A stretch of DNA of 64,000 bases from Quercus robur (Eukaryota > Streptophyta > Magnoliopsida > Fagales > Fagaceae): assembly GCF_932294415.1 (NCBI RefSeq), contig NC_065538.1:18885656-18949655 (forward strand), in the 5' to 3' direction. The notes below the pieces were generated by a model. That model worked only from the letters and a program-made list of their open reading frames with translations. It ran no database searches and was not told the origin of the DNA. A program made the translations under genes and the position numbers. Of the stretch, positions 47,385-60,200 are shown one piece after another (within the stretch, counting starts at the first letter, position 1; the number at the start of each line of letters is the position of its first letter).

Positions 47385-50300
47385 TAAGAGGACATATATT
47401 TAGTAATTTGTACTTATTAAAGTAATTAACAAGTGATCATTGAAACTAAATATATAGTTTATTTCAACATAATTTAGGTTGAAATATTGCATGGCAAAAG
47501 ATTCCATATGAAAAATATGTTGGTCGTTTGTCGTGATAATTTTGTTTAAAACAAATCAATCTTTGTCAATTATTTCTTTTTTCCGCTTAACTTTGCTGAT
47601 TACCTTTTTATTGTTTTATTAATATATATCTATGTCTAATATTTTGAGTATCATTTTTGACTTTATTTCGGTTTGTCTATTGCAATAGAACATTTTGTTT
47701 TGGACCTTATATATATTATTATTTGCACTAATATTATACCATATCAATTATTATTTCAAAAGCAAATAATGCACATTCTCAATATCATCATTACATATAT
47801 AATATAAATATATAACATGACATATAGAAGCAAAGAGAAAATATATATATATATATTAATGATGAAAAAAACCATAGCATATGTGAGTAAAGTAAAGAAG
47901 AAAAACATATTATTAAAAGAAAATAATATTGAAATGCATTTGTGAGTAAAGTAGTAAAAAAATGTTTAGGAGTAATAATAATAATAATAATAATAATTCC
48001 TCTGCATATCGGCTGAAAATCACCAAATTTGTTGAAATTTAAGTTGCGTTTGGTGTTGGCTTAAAAAACTAATTTTTTTGCTATTTAATTTATTTTTACT
48101 ACTATTTATAGGTCTTATTACACTTTTTGATACTATTCGTTAGTCTTACTGTACTATTCATCATTTTTTTGTATTATTCATTAGTCTCACTGTACTATTT
48201 TAGTTTTATCTATAGTACTTTTAGTAAAAAAAAAAAAATAGTTTCAACTAAATAAGCAATTTATAAACGAAATCTTAATAGAATAGACTAAAATAGATGG
48301 AATAGAACGGAATGGGGCCGAAATTTAAAACAAAGAAGGAATTGATGGATTGTTTTGTTTGTTCCTTTTAATTAAATGGAAATGGGAACCGAATGAAATT
48401 CATAATAAAGGAATAATTTTAATTTAGAATATATATATATTGGCTACAAGTAGAAGGCTAGTCCAGATTTTGTAGGTAAGTATTTATGTACACAGTCCGT
48501 CAAGCTGACAGCTTATAATCATCATTATCATCCCCTATTGGCTATTCCCTACACGCCTACACCCCTCCTACTCTACCCTACTACAGTCTACAGACTACAG
48601 TCAACACATCAATGGTCATTACTCAACAATATATACACTCTCACTTCACAATTCAAAATAGCTCACGTACACCATGATGTATGCATGTATGTATATATGT
48701 ATGTTGTATGTTACTTTATCTTTATGTATGCCAGTGTATACCAAAAAATAAATAAAAATGCCCATATTTATAAATTAATGCACGTGACATACGTTTTTTT
48801 GGTATTGGGCGCTGAGAGAGAGAGAGAGAAAGGGGCAAGCATGACCCGACAGCTGACTGGTGGTGTCCACAAGACAAGACATAGATAAGCGAGTCTTGCT
48901 GATCTGGATTATGACGTGGCAATAATGTTATGATGCTTGGGCTGGGGCTGGGGCTGGGCTCGGTGAATTTCTTTTTATTTCTTCGGGGGGCGGGGGGCGG
49001 TGTCGCCAATTAAGTTTGCCACTCATGTAGCGTGTTTTTGAAGGACGCACCTCCTCGCCACCCTTTTCTCTTTTTTATTTAGAGGATAAGAATTTCATTT
49101 ATTAAATTCACTACATGATTACTTTTTATCCATCGACACTTAAGAATTACTAAATTTTTTATTTAGGAACTCTAGATCTCTTATTCCAAGAGACTTTTTG
49201 GTATCTTTAATCACGTATTTAACCATATATGCCTCATGTTCAAAATGATTTTCATTATTTGAAATGTTTGATTTTAGTCCCTACGTTTTTTAGTTTATAT
49301 AAAAAGATCACTATCATTAACTCTTACTTTATTTCCTCTATTTGTAAATAGATACTATAAAAGAAACAAATAAAGTATTTAAGCAGCTGATTTTGTTAGA
49401 AACAAAGACTACACAAAGGAATTTTAACAATTAGTTTTCCAACGTACCTTTCTTGGCTTAAACTAACGATCACACGAGAGTTTCAATATTGTTCTCTGTT
49501 GTAATGGCTTAAACAGTTACTCTACCCCATTATTACACTCCATATTAATAAAGTAGTGTGTATATAAACACCATGAATGGTACCCACTATATAGAGAATG
49601 AATTATATATTTTTCATAGTGTTTATAGAGTGTTGTGTGACTCTTAAGTTATGGGTTATGTTTGCATCACTTTAGTAGTGTACAACACCTTCAGAAAAAT
49701 GTTTTGTTCGTGGGTAACTGGAATTCATAATGAGTTTGAATCATTGGTTTGCTTGGAGGCTAGCTCTGGACAACATAAAACAATCTTGAAACTCCTGTGT
49801 TATTGTCAATTTAGGCAATGAGAGATATGCTGAAAAATTGATTGTTAAAATTCTGTTGCATAGTCTTTGTTTCTAACAATGTCACTTAACTCTTTTATAG
49901 TTATTAAAATCCTCAAGATTTAGTTGAACAATCTCAATTCAAAATCAAAGTAAGAATTAATGGTAAAGACCATTTTAACACAAACTTAAAAGTATAAAAA
50001 CTAAAATGAAACATTTTAAATGATTATGAGCCATTTTAAAACATAGGGTAAATGTTGAGGACTAAATATGCAATTAAACCTTTATTTTTTTAGTGGAGGG
50101 TTTTTGAACAAATAAATTGAAAACAACACAAAAATTTGTATGATATCTTTCATAATTATCAAGATGGTATGTTGTGATTGGTGCTAATAAAAATTGTGTT
50201 AACGATGGGCTCATATAAAAATAGTGTTATTCTAATTACAATTGACTACGATAAAAGTTATGAAAAAAAAATCATGAATTAATATATTACCTAAAATTGA

Positions 50301-50649
50301 ATTAATCACCTTCCTTCCTTCCTTCCTTCCGACCTCCTTCTTCTTTACTGAGATTTCGTTTCAAGTTCTTTTTTGTTTGAACATTCCAAGTTTTAATTTT
50401 AATTTTAATTTTTAATAGCAAAAAATTTGTGAACTATTAAGAAATCTAAAAGTTATAACCAAAATTATAATAAAAATTTTCATATAGAGGAATTAGAATA
50501 TAGTACGAAAACATAATTTTTTTGGATAAATAGTGTGAAAACACGATTAAAACATATATATACACACAATTCTATATATATACATAAAAGTATACGTATG
50601 TGTTAGCTTAAAAAATATAAATGACACCTTTTATACCTTTTGAGATTTA
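47385..50649. other. AT-rich intergenic DNA with a MITE and microsatellites
   Basis: Includes (TAA)n at about 47972-47995, a MITE relative at about 48045-48262 (GCGTTTGGTGTTGGC start, TACTATTC words), GA repeats at 48812-48829, GGGGCTGGGGCTGGG near 48942, and CCTT units at 50310-50330. No gene seen. Confidence 0.5.
48045..48262. mobile_element. MITE relative of the 2.0-2.4 kb pair
   Basis: Starts TTGCGTTTGGTGTTGGC and contains repeated CTTACTGTACTATTCAT-like words and a TATAGTACTTTTAGTAAAA segment shared with the elements at 2.0-2.4 kb. Right end less clear. Confidence 0.45.
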
Positions 50650-51063
50650 GAAAAATCGAAGTGCTAGGGAGGATTGGGGGTCCTCATTAGAGAGGATGAA
50701 AGGAAGGTCTTAGCAAAGGAAGCGCCAAATTCTGTGAATTTTGCTTGTGACTTGGGCTTTCAATGAGTGGTGATTAAGAGATACTGTGTCTTGTTGTTCT
50801 TTACTCTAAACAATAGTGAGAAATGAGAATTGCTTATCCTCCTTTGGAATATTAGTGAATGAAATTTGAGAGACTGTGAAAGCTTTTGAGGGATGTATGC
50901 TTTACTTGTGTAAGATCTGTTTGTAATAACACTGCCATTGTGTTAGCTAAACAGGCTTGTGTCAAATTAGAAGAGTGTCCTTACTTTCTCCTGCCTTTTA
51001 TACAAAGTTTGTGATTGAATAATATTCAGCAATCGTTTTACTTCCCAAAAAAAAAAAAAAAGA
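50650..51063 (+). pseudogene. Decayed LINE 3' end (RNase H remnant and poly-A tail)
   Basis: Broken frames retain LINE RNase H features in order: a GGPH/EVLAKEAPNSV-type segment near 50690-50740, then CNNTAIVLAKQACVKLEEC near 50920-50980, which matches the usual R-x-x-N-x-x-AH-x-LA end of the domain. An A run at 51047-51061 fits the 3' tail. Several stops show it is dead. Confidence 0.6.
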
Positions 51064-52123
51064 AAAGATGGAAAATGACTAATGTAACATCACTAAGCAG
51101 GATTGTACAAAAAAGCACTTATTATACACGAAAAGAGACCTGGCCCAACCCATTTGGAAAAGTTTTCAAAATTCACATGTTGATTTGGTTGGGGTTGGAT
51201 ATTAAATCCTCAGTCTATTCATACTTCATGCTGATTAGAATTCATACCACTGAACTTGTTATGATCGACTACTTGAGCATATATATGTGGTCATTAAATA
51301 TTGAGGTGGTATTACTTATATCCACTTTCTATAACTCGGGTACATATATTAGATACATGATAAATTTTCTCGTTAAAGACACATCTATTAACGATTTATC
51401 ATCAATCTTGTTTCCACTTGCCGATGAGGCGATGACCTCACTCATCAACTCACAATCTTTTAAAAAATCCTTCTGAACATGGAGTTTAAGCCGATTATGG
51501 TAGAACCTGTCCATCGCTAGTGGTAGTTTCTTTTGATAATGAGCCAATTAATGTCAATCACTCTTGTGCTAGTTTTCTAGACTCTTTTTTAAAACATTTT
51601 TTCATAGTTTTGCTCAATAAAAATTAAGTACTTTAAGATCTTGATTTTTATAATAAAAATGAATGTAAATTTGGACACATGTATTGTCATACATATAGTT
51701 TTATTATCGTTTTACTAGATCATTTTTATTTTATTGAATGTTATATTCTCTTAAATATTTGAAAAAAAAAAAAAAATCTAAACATTTTGTTTTTAAAGGG
51801 GGAACTTGTAATTATGATATCAAAGCATCAAAAATCGGAATTTATTATTATATAAAAATTGTATAAAGAGAAAAAAAATTTCAACCTCCTTTACTTAGTT
51901 TTGCCCCTTGTCTTAATAGACTTTTGAAGAATGTGAATAGTTAGATACACGAAGAAATCTAGATGTTTTCATTTGTCAAAAAGAAAAATGTTAATATTAT
52001 TGACTTTAAGAAAAGAATCCAATCATGGGTTAGAGAAAGTTAACATGAAATTCTATTGTCCAAGTATGGTTTTAATGACTTTGAATCTACCATCATTTTC
52101 AAAAACATTCAGTCTACTCTACT
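51064..52123. other. AT-rich intergenic DNA
   Basis: A 153-codon open frame (51015-51476) starts upstream in the LINE tail and has no recognisable domain; I see no gene. Confidence 0.4.
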
Positions 52124-52359
52124 CTAGCTAAATTTATTCTACACCCCTCTATCAAATTTGGCCATTATAGTTGGATTCTACCATCATTTTAATACAGTTA
52201 GATCATTACAAGGAAATCTAGGACATTTGGATGCTAGTGGTCTAGCTAAATTTATTCTACACCCCTCTATCAAATTTGGCCATTATAGTTGGATTCTACC
52301 ATCATTTTAATACTGATAGATCATTACAAGGAAATCTAGGACATTTGGATGCTAGTGGC
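52124..52359. repeat. Near-identical 118-bp tandem duplication
   Basis: CTAGCTAAATTTATTCTACA occurs at 52124 and 52242; the units differ at very few positions (for example CAGTTAGATC versus CTGATAGATC), so the duplication is recent. It abuts a decayed LINE RNase H. Confidence 0.85.
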
Positions 52360-52640
52360 CTAATTAGAAATAGCATGGTTTTTTGGATTGGAGGTTTCTC
52401 CAGAAAAATTGGATACTCAAATAATTTGATGGTGAAACCTTGGAGGCTTTGGGAGATTGAGATGGATTGAATCTTACTAGTTACTACCGACCTAGCTATC
52501 CAAAAAACCGTTGTTAAAGTAGATGCAAAGTCAGTTGTGAATCTACTTACACCTTCTAAGAATCCTATTGGCATGTCTCAACTAGAGTAGTGTTCTAATT
52601 CTAAATTTCTAATTACATATCTCACTATTTTACCTTTTTG
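52350..52640 (+). pseudogene. Decayed LINE RNase H fragment
   Basis: The frame reads GGFSRKIGYSNNLM, then after a frame break TTDLAIQKTVVKVDAKSVVNLL, then SKNPIGMSQLE. This is the order GxFSR-IG / ELWALREGL / VExDA-xxV in plant LINE RNase H domains, with stops. A truncated, dead copy. Confidence 0.65.
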
Positions 52641-54528
52641 ATGGTGGGGTACAAGTGTTTTTTTCTCGGACTCACCAAAAAGTTTTCTCTCCAAAATAGA
52701 GAGAAAACTGAGTGGGGGAAGTTTGATAGGTAAATGATGAAGATACCCATGTGCACTTCCACATAGGCTTGTCCAGTACGTTTTTTTTTTTCCTGGTCTA
52801 GACGTTGCCTCTTCCTTCTTTTCCTTTTTAATTTTTTTTATTCTTTTTTTCTTGGACGTTGCCTCTTTTCTTCTTCTTCTTCTTCTTCTTCTTCTTTTTA
52901 TTTTTATTTTTTATTTCCTAGGCAAGTCAGTACGTTGCTCTTCTTCTTCTTCCTTCCCTTTTTTTTATTTTTTTTATTTTTAGACGTGATTTTTATTTTG
53001 TAATAAATTTGGGTGATTGCTTTTTATTTTTGTCACTTTTTTTTCAATTGGACATCATTTTTTAACAAGGGTATTTGAGTAAATTTATACAAACTTACTT
53101 TTTCCATTTTTTCATGTTCCACCCCTCCAACAAAACAAAAAAGAGGAAAATTAGAATTTTTTCTATCATCTCACTTTTCCACCCTTCCACTATTTTCTAT
53201 CCTTGATTTTTTCTTTTTAAAAAAAATAATAAAGAAATTATGGGCCTAATTAATTTAGCCAGTAGCATTAAAACCACAAACTATTTCACAAAATTTTTAC
53301 AATGGTAAATTTTTACTTATTCTCATATGGACTGACTATGGACATCACTTTTCACCTACTAATAACCACTCACAACAATGGTTTTAAAAACTAAACCAAC
53401 TTGTTCAATTAGGAACCGAACCCTAACTTGGTTTGGCAAAAACTAGAAATTGGAGTAATGGACTATTTTTCGGTTCTTTAACCGTTCTAGTATTTAAAAC
53501 CATGCTCACCATATCAACAATTTGTAAAAAAGTTTGTAACTCTAGAATTTTCTTGACTTAGTTCTATATATCCATAAAGATGTATTCAAGTTCATAAGTG
53601 AAAGAAACTACCAGCTTACAGTGTTTTTGTTCTTGGAGGAGAGGAGGTGGGTGAGAGAGGGTATCTCATGACTCATGAGACCAGGCTCTTCTTTTTTCTT
53701 TTCTTTTTTTTTTTTTTTTTTTTGATAAGGACCACCCCTTCTTTTAGTAGCTAGAAAGTTTTGATTTTTAATTTTGAGTGGTGGTAAATTGTTATTCAAA
53801 GTGTATTTTTGAATAGGTCCTGTAAGCTAGGCAGGGTAATAATAATCTGAGACTCTGAGGGCCTGTTAAGCATAGCTGGCCCAGCAAAAGTGGTCCATGC
53901 TTTTACTTATAGGTATGGGGGGAGAACCATGGGCGCTCCAAATCCAATCAATGGTAAAATTCTTACTCCCTAATCATAATGGGTTGAATTTTGGGCATCA
54001 AAGGCAAAGGGGTAACAAACATGAGACTCGTGATTGAAAATCGGTGGATACCCAAACATGCCACAAAATCAACGCGGGCCAGGCCGACCTCTGTGGTTTA
54101 TAAATGAAACTTTTAGATAAGAACCATGTTTTATGAAGTTGTATTATTTCTTTTTTTTAACAGTTTTGTAACTAAGATCTTATTACTAGTCAAGAGAGAA
54201 AGAGAGAATAAAAACAACAACAATCATTATTGTTGTGTACCACTACCATTATCATTTCCTAAGACAAAGGGCACCTAGCTGTACTTATTGTAGAGCCATT
54301 GAGTTTTTTTTTTTTTTTTTCCTTCAATTAAGCCTAGAGGATCGAGTTTTTCACGGAATGATTCACAGTGTCTTTGTATTTTGCGTTATCATGAACCCCA
54401 TTAAGATGGGTTGGAGAAAAAGCATGTTAGTTTTTCTGTAAAAAATCGGTGTCTAATATATATAAATTATATCCTTTAACATCCATCATCCTATCATGCA
54501 AAAAGAAATTCCAAAATATTTCATTATG
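52641..54528. other. Intergenic DNA, pyrimidine-rich and AT-rich
   Basis: Includes a (CTT)n run at about 52869-52897, poly-T tracts, a possible MITE at 53275-53545 with ends ACAAACTATTTCACAAAATT and TTTGTAAAAAAGTTTGTAAC, and poly-T at 53700-53722 and 54304-54320. No gene seen. Confidence 0.45.
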
Positions 54529-54680
54529 AGAAATGCTAACAATCTATTTTAGGAAAGTTTTAACATTACTTTTATGGAAAATGAAAAAAACTATCAAAAC
54601 ATTAATTGTTTTTTTTTTCTCATAAAAACTTTTTTTAATTGGATTATTAACTAATGCCCTTAGGGCACTCGTTAGCATAA
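54529..54680. mobile_element. MITE with ATGCTAAC terminal inverted repeats
   Basis: Left end AGAAATGCTAACAATC and right end GGCACTCGTTAGCATAAC are inverted around GTTAGCAT. The interior (TTTTAGGAAAGTTTTAACATTACTTTTATGG) matches elements near 55615-55775 and, more weakly, 12338-12500. Confidence 0.55.
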
Positions 54681-55095
54681 CACTTTCATTATATCAACTA
54701 TAAGATAGAAGGACATCTCACTCTTACCACATCAGAGAACATCTCTAGCATCATAACATTTCATTATGTCCACTATCAGATAAAATGGCATCTCACTCTC
54801 ACCACTTAGAGAACATCTCCAACATTATAAATAGAAGGGGAAGCTTTGAAGACAGTCGGACCAAATTGTAGAGCAAATTTTTAAAGAAGAAAAACCCAGA
54901 GTTTTCTTCCATAAACTTGTATCATTTCCAAATTACGTTTCTAAAACCTATCTAGCTCATCCCATAGTATGTATTTTAGTTATTAGTTTTCATTTCAAGT
55001 ATTTCATTACAGGTATTTCAAGTGTAACCAGTCTACTACATTTGTAAGCACTTTCAACTTCTTCAAATAAAATCTTTTAGTTCAATCAAATATAT
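54676..55095 (+). mobile_element. Promoter-like block of an LTR or endogenous pararetrovirus, remnant
   Basis: Two ~76-bp direct repeats (CATAACA.TTTCATTAT starts at 54676 and 54752) precede a strong TATA box TATAAATA at 54826-54833. About 230 bp later comes CTTCAAATAAAATCTTTTAG, a plausible polyadenylation signal. Duplicated upstream units, TATA box and downstream AATAAA are the layout of an LTR or a caulimovirid promoter. No viral or retroelement protein is visible, so the type is undecided. Confidence 0.3.
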
Positions 55096-55395
55096 TTGCA
55101 TTTCACTTTTACTTTACATGCATTCACAGTTTACTTTTATATTTCATATTCTTCTTAAATATTTCTGTCATGTTAAACTTCGCTTCCCCTTTTGGGATGG
55201 TGTTTCTCGGTGAAAATAGAGAATCATTGAGAATTGAGTTAGAGTGGAAATAATTTAAACTGACCACTTCAATCAATTTGACAAATTTTGATCATTGTTT
55301 ATTTGGAGAGATAGACCAAATATCAACAACAATCAATATTATGTTACACTATCCTTACTTCCTCAGAGTCTCAGACAAAGCTCACCTTTTCATCC

Positions 55396-55438
<43 letters not shown>

Positions 55439-56529
55439 ATGTACTAGTTATTGTTGAATCAAGAGAACCATTGGCATTCGAGTAATTAAGTAGAAAATGG
55501 GAGTTTTTTATTATTAATTTTTTACAAGGGAAGAGAAAATGGGAGGTATTTAACTCTACCAATTGACAACTTTGTGAAATATAGTAAATTGGGTTTAGTT
55601 AATAGGTGCAGTTAGGATATTTGTTAATTAATTATTTTAGGAAAATTTTGATATGACTTTTATGTGAAATATAAAAAATTGTCAAAAAATCAGTTATTTT
55701 TTTCCTTTTTCATAAAAGGTTTCTTAAAGTATTTCTTAAACAAATGTTCTTGGGGCATCTGTCAACAAAATTGTTGTAAATTTAAATTGTTTTGGTTTAA
55801 CTAAAAGCATGTGTTTTTAAACTTATGGACACATTTATTTTTTAAGCCAATTTATTGTATATATTTTTGAAACATGAGTTTTTTGGGGGTACAATTTCAC
55901 TTTTATTCTATTATTTTTTAAGTTAATTAAGGAAATAAATTTTTTTAGTAATACTGTAGAATTTCAATTTATGGTATTTGCTTCATATAATTATCTTTTA
56001 TCATTATACCATGACACTAATTAATTAATTTTATTAGTTGAAATAATTAAAACCCACTTTTAAGGCAATAAATTTAGGAAAAAGAGGAGACAAAGGTTTA
56101 GAAATTTTGATAAGGATGAGGCCAGCAAACCAAAAGTAACAGTTCAAATCTCCAATCATTTGCCTAGTCCATCTTGTATAGGCCCAAACCTTCCAAACCC
56201 AAGCCGATGCCATGTCTTATTAAGAAGGGCACAAGCTACTGACTAGTGAGTATCAATTCATGGGCTTTAAAAATGGTTTGGTTACAAAAACAAGATGAGC
56301 TGAGTAATGTAAAATGAGCTACACAACAGTTGTGGCACCGGTTGGCAAAAAAGAGTAATATTTGTGTTGAGTTCAGAATGCGGAATGTGTAACAATGCCA
56401 CCTATAATTTATTTTAAAATTATTATAAAAATGTTGTAGAAGTTGTAAAATTGTAAGGAAAATGCTAGAATTAAATTTTCTTTGAAAAAAAAAAAAAAAA
56501 TTTGTTATAAATTGCTATGTGTTGAATGG
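55096..56529. other. AT-rich intergenic DNA
   Basis: Holds a 35-base A run at 55400-55434, a MITE copy at 55615-55775, and otherwise nothing identifiable. Confidence 0.45.
55615..55775. mobile_element. MITE copy related to 54.5 kb element
   Basis: Shares ATTTTAGGAAAATTTTGATATGACTTTTATG and TTCATAAAAGGTTTCTTAAA words and the GTTCTTGGGGCATCTGTCAACA end with its relatives. Ends poorly preserved. Confidence 0.45.
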
Positions 56530-57187
56530 TTATTGATAAGTGAAAAATTGATATATGTGTGTTACAAACCCATAGGTAGAACTCACCTTTGAAAATTGGC
56601 TTGCAAGGAGAAGGTAGCCCTTTCTCTTTTTGGCGGCTCCACTCACTTCTCAGTTATTTTAATCTAGCTTCTAGCTTGCCCTCTCTGGAGATTTGACCAC
56701 AAAGCCGTAACTCATTTGATCCCATACTCAATGAGTCCAATTACTCGATGTGGTGATTGGTTCTGATACCAATGTTACAAACCTATGAGCAGAATTCACC
56801 CTTGAAAACCGGCTTGCAAGGAGAGGGTACCCAAAAGCTTATATACACATGTTTAAGTGATTATTGATAAGTGAAATTTTGATACAAGTGTGTTACAAAC
56901 CCATGAGTAAAACTCACCCTTGAAAACCGGTTTGCAAGGGAAGGGTAACCCTTTCTCTTTTTGGTAGCTCCACTCACCTATCAATTATTTTAATCTAGCC
57001 TCTACATCGCCCTCTTCGAAATTCGGCCACAAAACCGTAACTCATTTGATCTCATACTTAATGAGTCCAATTACTCGAAGTAGAGATTGGTTTTGATACT
57101 AATGTTATAAACCTATGGGTAGAACTCACCCTTGAAAATCGGCTTGCAAGGGGAGGGTACCCAAAAGCTTATATACACATGTTTAAG
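56530..57187 (-). mobile_element. TRIM-like tandem: two 331-bp units with primer-binding-site-like motif
   Basis: Units begin at 56530 and 56861 (TTATTGATAAGTGAAA). Each holds two diverged copies of an LTR-like segment with AACTCACCCTTGAAAA and CTTGCAAGG words. On the minus strand each LTR-like segment ends GT(T/A)(T/A)AACA, immediately followed by TTGGTATCAGAACC (56771-56759 core) or TTAGTATCAAAACC (57101-57089), close to the initiator-tRNA-Met primer site TGGTATCAGAGC. Upstream of the next segment lies a purine run AAAAAGAGAAAGGG, like a polypurine tract. A TATATAAG is in the segment. No coding sequence. The compact LTR-PBS-PPT-LTR order fits a terminal-repeat retrotransposon in miniature. 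Confidence 0.5.
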
Positions 57188-57264
57188 CTTTTTTTTTTCT
57201 TTTTTTGATGAGAAAGATAAAACTTCATTGAAGTAAAACAAAACAAAAACAAGGAAACAGCGCA

Positions 57265-60200
57265 CTAAGAGCAGTCAAACTCGATGATGTGCTGGACCAT
57301 CCAAGGAACACACCCTTTCCACACTTGGTTTGTTCCATTACATTTTGCAAATCGAGCAAGGGCATACGCTGATTTGTTGTACTTCCTTTTCAAGTGACAA
57401 ACTTTCCAACTACAAAAAGACTCAAGGAGAGCAACAATTCCTTGGTACAAATGGCCTGAGCTGCCATTTGTTTCCTTCGCTTGGAGGGCTTGGACATCTG
57501 TGAGGGCATTTGATTCAAAGATGACCTGAGTGAGCCCCATTTCTTTGGCTAAAATGATTTCATTCTCTAGTGCAATGATTTATGTTTCCAAGCTTGAATA
57601 TTGGCTTGGCAAGAGCTTACATAGAGCTACAATGGGCTCCCCTTTGTTGTTCCTTATAATTACCTCAACACTAGGCAATCTTCCATCTCCAGATACAACT
57701 CTATCCACATTAACCTTGCACATACCTGATGGTGGAGCTTCCCATCTACCTGCATCGGAGGTCTGGTTCTTATTACACAGAGCAATGGCCTCTCTATAAT
57801 CAAATCTGGTTGCAACAGCAAAGAACCAAACTTGGTCAAGCGAAAGGTCGTCATCCTCAAACACCTTTTGATTTCTATTATACCATATAGACCAAGATGT
57901 TACCAAGAAAGTTTCAAGGTCTTGAGTAGCTCCAGTATTCAACATTTGCAGAGCAAAATCTATGAAATCACCTTGTCTTACCCTTAGGTTTATCGGACAT
58001 CCTTCCTACTTGTCCCAAACTTGTTTTGCAAAGTTGCAATGGAGAAGAGTATAGGAGATGGATCAGGCTCTTGCTCACACATTGGGCACATATGACTAAT
58101 ATTCACCCCTCTTCAACAAAGATTCAACGTGGTAGGGAGGCCATTCATGTAAGCTCGCCAAGCAAAGATTCTGATTTTTGCAGAGATCTTTAGATGCCAT
58201 ATTTTCCTCCATAAGGGGGTCATCTGATCACTATTCAAGCATTCTCCATATTCTTTAGTTTCCACCAAGCTTAATGCAATATAATATGCACTTTTAACAG
58301 TAAACTCCCCTTTTTTATTGCCCATCCAATTGAGCTTATCCTCTGGCAAGTTATAGCTCAATGGAATATTTAGAATTGTATTTGCCTCGAAAGGCAGAAA
58401 TATAGTTCAAATCACCTCAGATTTCCATCTTTTAGTTTCATTGTCTATTAGAGCCAACACCATAGGGAAGTCATTAATGGGCTTAGGGAGAGTGATTACC
58501 TTATATGTTGAGGGGGTAGGCAGCCACTTGTCTTCCCAAATGTGAATACGCCGACCATTTCCAACTCTCCATCGGGTTCCTTTTTTGATTACTTCCAAAG
58601 CTTGGAAAATATTACGCCAAGCATATGACGGGCTGCATCCAAGCTTTAAGTTTAGGACGTCACCATGTGGGTAGTACCTTGCTTTTTAAATTCAAGCAAT
58701 TAAGGATTGAGGATTTGAGAGCAATCTCCATCCTTGCTTTGCTAACATGGTAAGGTTGAAGGCTTGAAGGTTTCTAAATCCCATGCCTCCTTCTAATTTT
58801 GATTTGCATAGCTTCTTCCAATTAATCCGCGTTATTCTCGACTCTTGCTCTCTTTGGCCCCACCAAAATCTTCTCATCATTCCTTCAATTTCATCATAAA
58901 GGCTCTTAGGAAGTAAGAAGTAGTTCATGGTGTAAGTGGGGATGGCTTGGGCTACTACTTTTATGAGAATTTCCCTTCCCCCCCATAGATAGAAGTTTCT
59001 CTTTCCACCCAAACAATTTTCTAGCAACCCGTTCCTTTACCTCTGCAAAAACATCTGTTTTGGATCTACCAATGAGAGAAGGCAACCGAAGGTACTTGTA
59101 AGGCTTCGAGTCTTTCATTGGCCCCATTACTTCCATTACCTCAACTTTTAATTCAAATGGAGTGTTTTGGCTAAAAAATATTGAGGACTTATCTGCATTA
59201 ATCTTTTGTCTAGAGGCTGCTTCATAGAGGTCAAGGATTGCTATAAGCTTCTAACATTCTTGTATACTTGCCTTACAAAAAAGAAGACTATCATCGGCGA
59301 AGAATAAATGGGTGACCATAGGGCTGCCTCTACAAATTGATACACCACTGAGCATCTTGTTCCTAATTGCATCATTTATAAGAGATAAGAAACCATCGGC
59401 GCATATAAGAAATAAATAGCATGAGAGGGGATCTCCTTGACGGAGTCCCGTTGAGGGGACAATGCACCCGTGGTCCACTCCATTGTTCAAAACATAGTAG
59501 GTAACAGTGGTAATACAATGTATTATAAGGTTGATCTATCTTGCATGAAAACCCAATTGCTCCATGACTTTTTTAATGAAACCCCACACTACCTTATCAT
59601 ATGCTTTACTCATATCTAGCTTGACAGCCATAAAACAATCCTTCCCCTCTTTCTTGTGTTCCAGGTAGTGCATAAGTTCAAAAGTGATTAACACATTGTT
59701 AGTGATAAGTCATTCAAAGAGAAAAGCACTTTGATTTTCATTAATTATTTAGGGAAGGATGGTTTTTAGTTGGTTAGCTAGGACTTTGGATATGAGTTTG
59801 TAGATGACATTACTTAGACTTATAGATCTGAATTCTGTTATTTTGGTGGAGTTTTTTGTTTTTGGAATAAGGGTTATATTAGTTCTATTTATCTCAACCA
59901 TAGACTCATTTGAGTTAAGGACATTTAGCACCATGCATATAACATCATTACCCACAATATTCTAGTATTTTTGAAAGAAGATAGCAGACATACCATCTGG
60001 TCCAGGAGCTTTTGTGGGGTGCATTTGTTTAAGAGCATCTTCAACCTCCTTTTTCATGAATTCTCTTATAAGGTCTTGATACATCTTATTGGTCACCCTT
60101 GTAGGGATTGTGGATGTTACTTCTGCTATGCTACTTGGGAAGGAGGTAGTGTAAAGCTTCTCAAAGTATGACAATGCAATGCTCACAATGCCTTCCTTGG

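Noticed and set aside
51015-51476. 153-codon plus-strand frame
   Set aside because: It starts in the A-rich tail of a dead LINE, has no domain and unremarkable composition.
55400-55434. 35-base A run as a retroposon tail
   Set aside because: No retroposon body or target duplication found beside it; left as a simple homopolymer.
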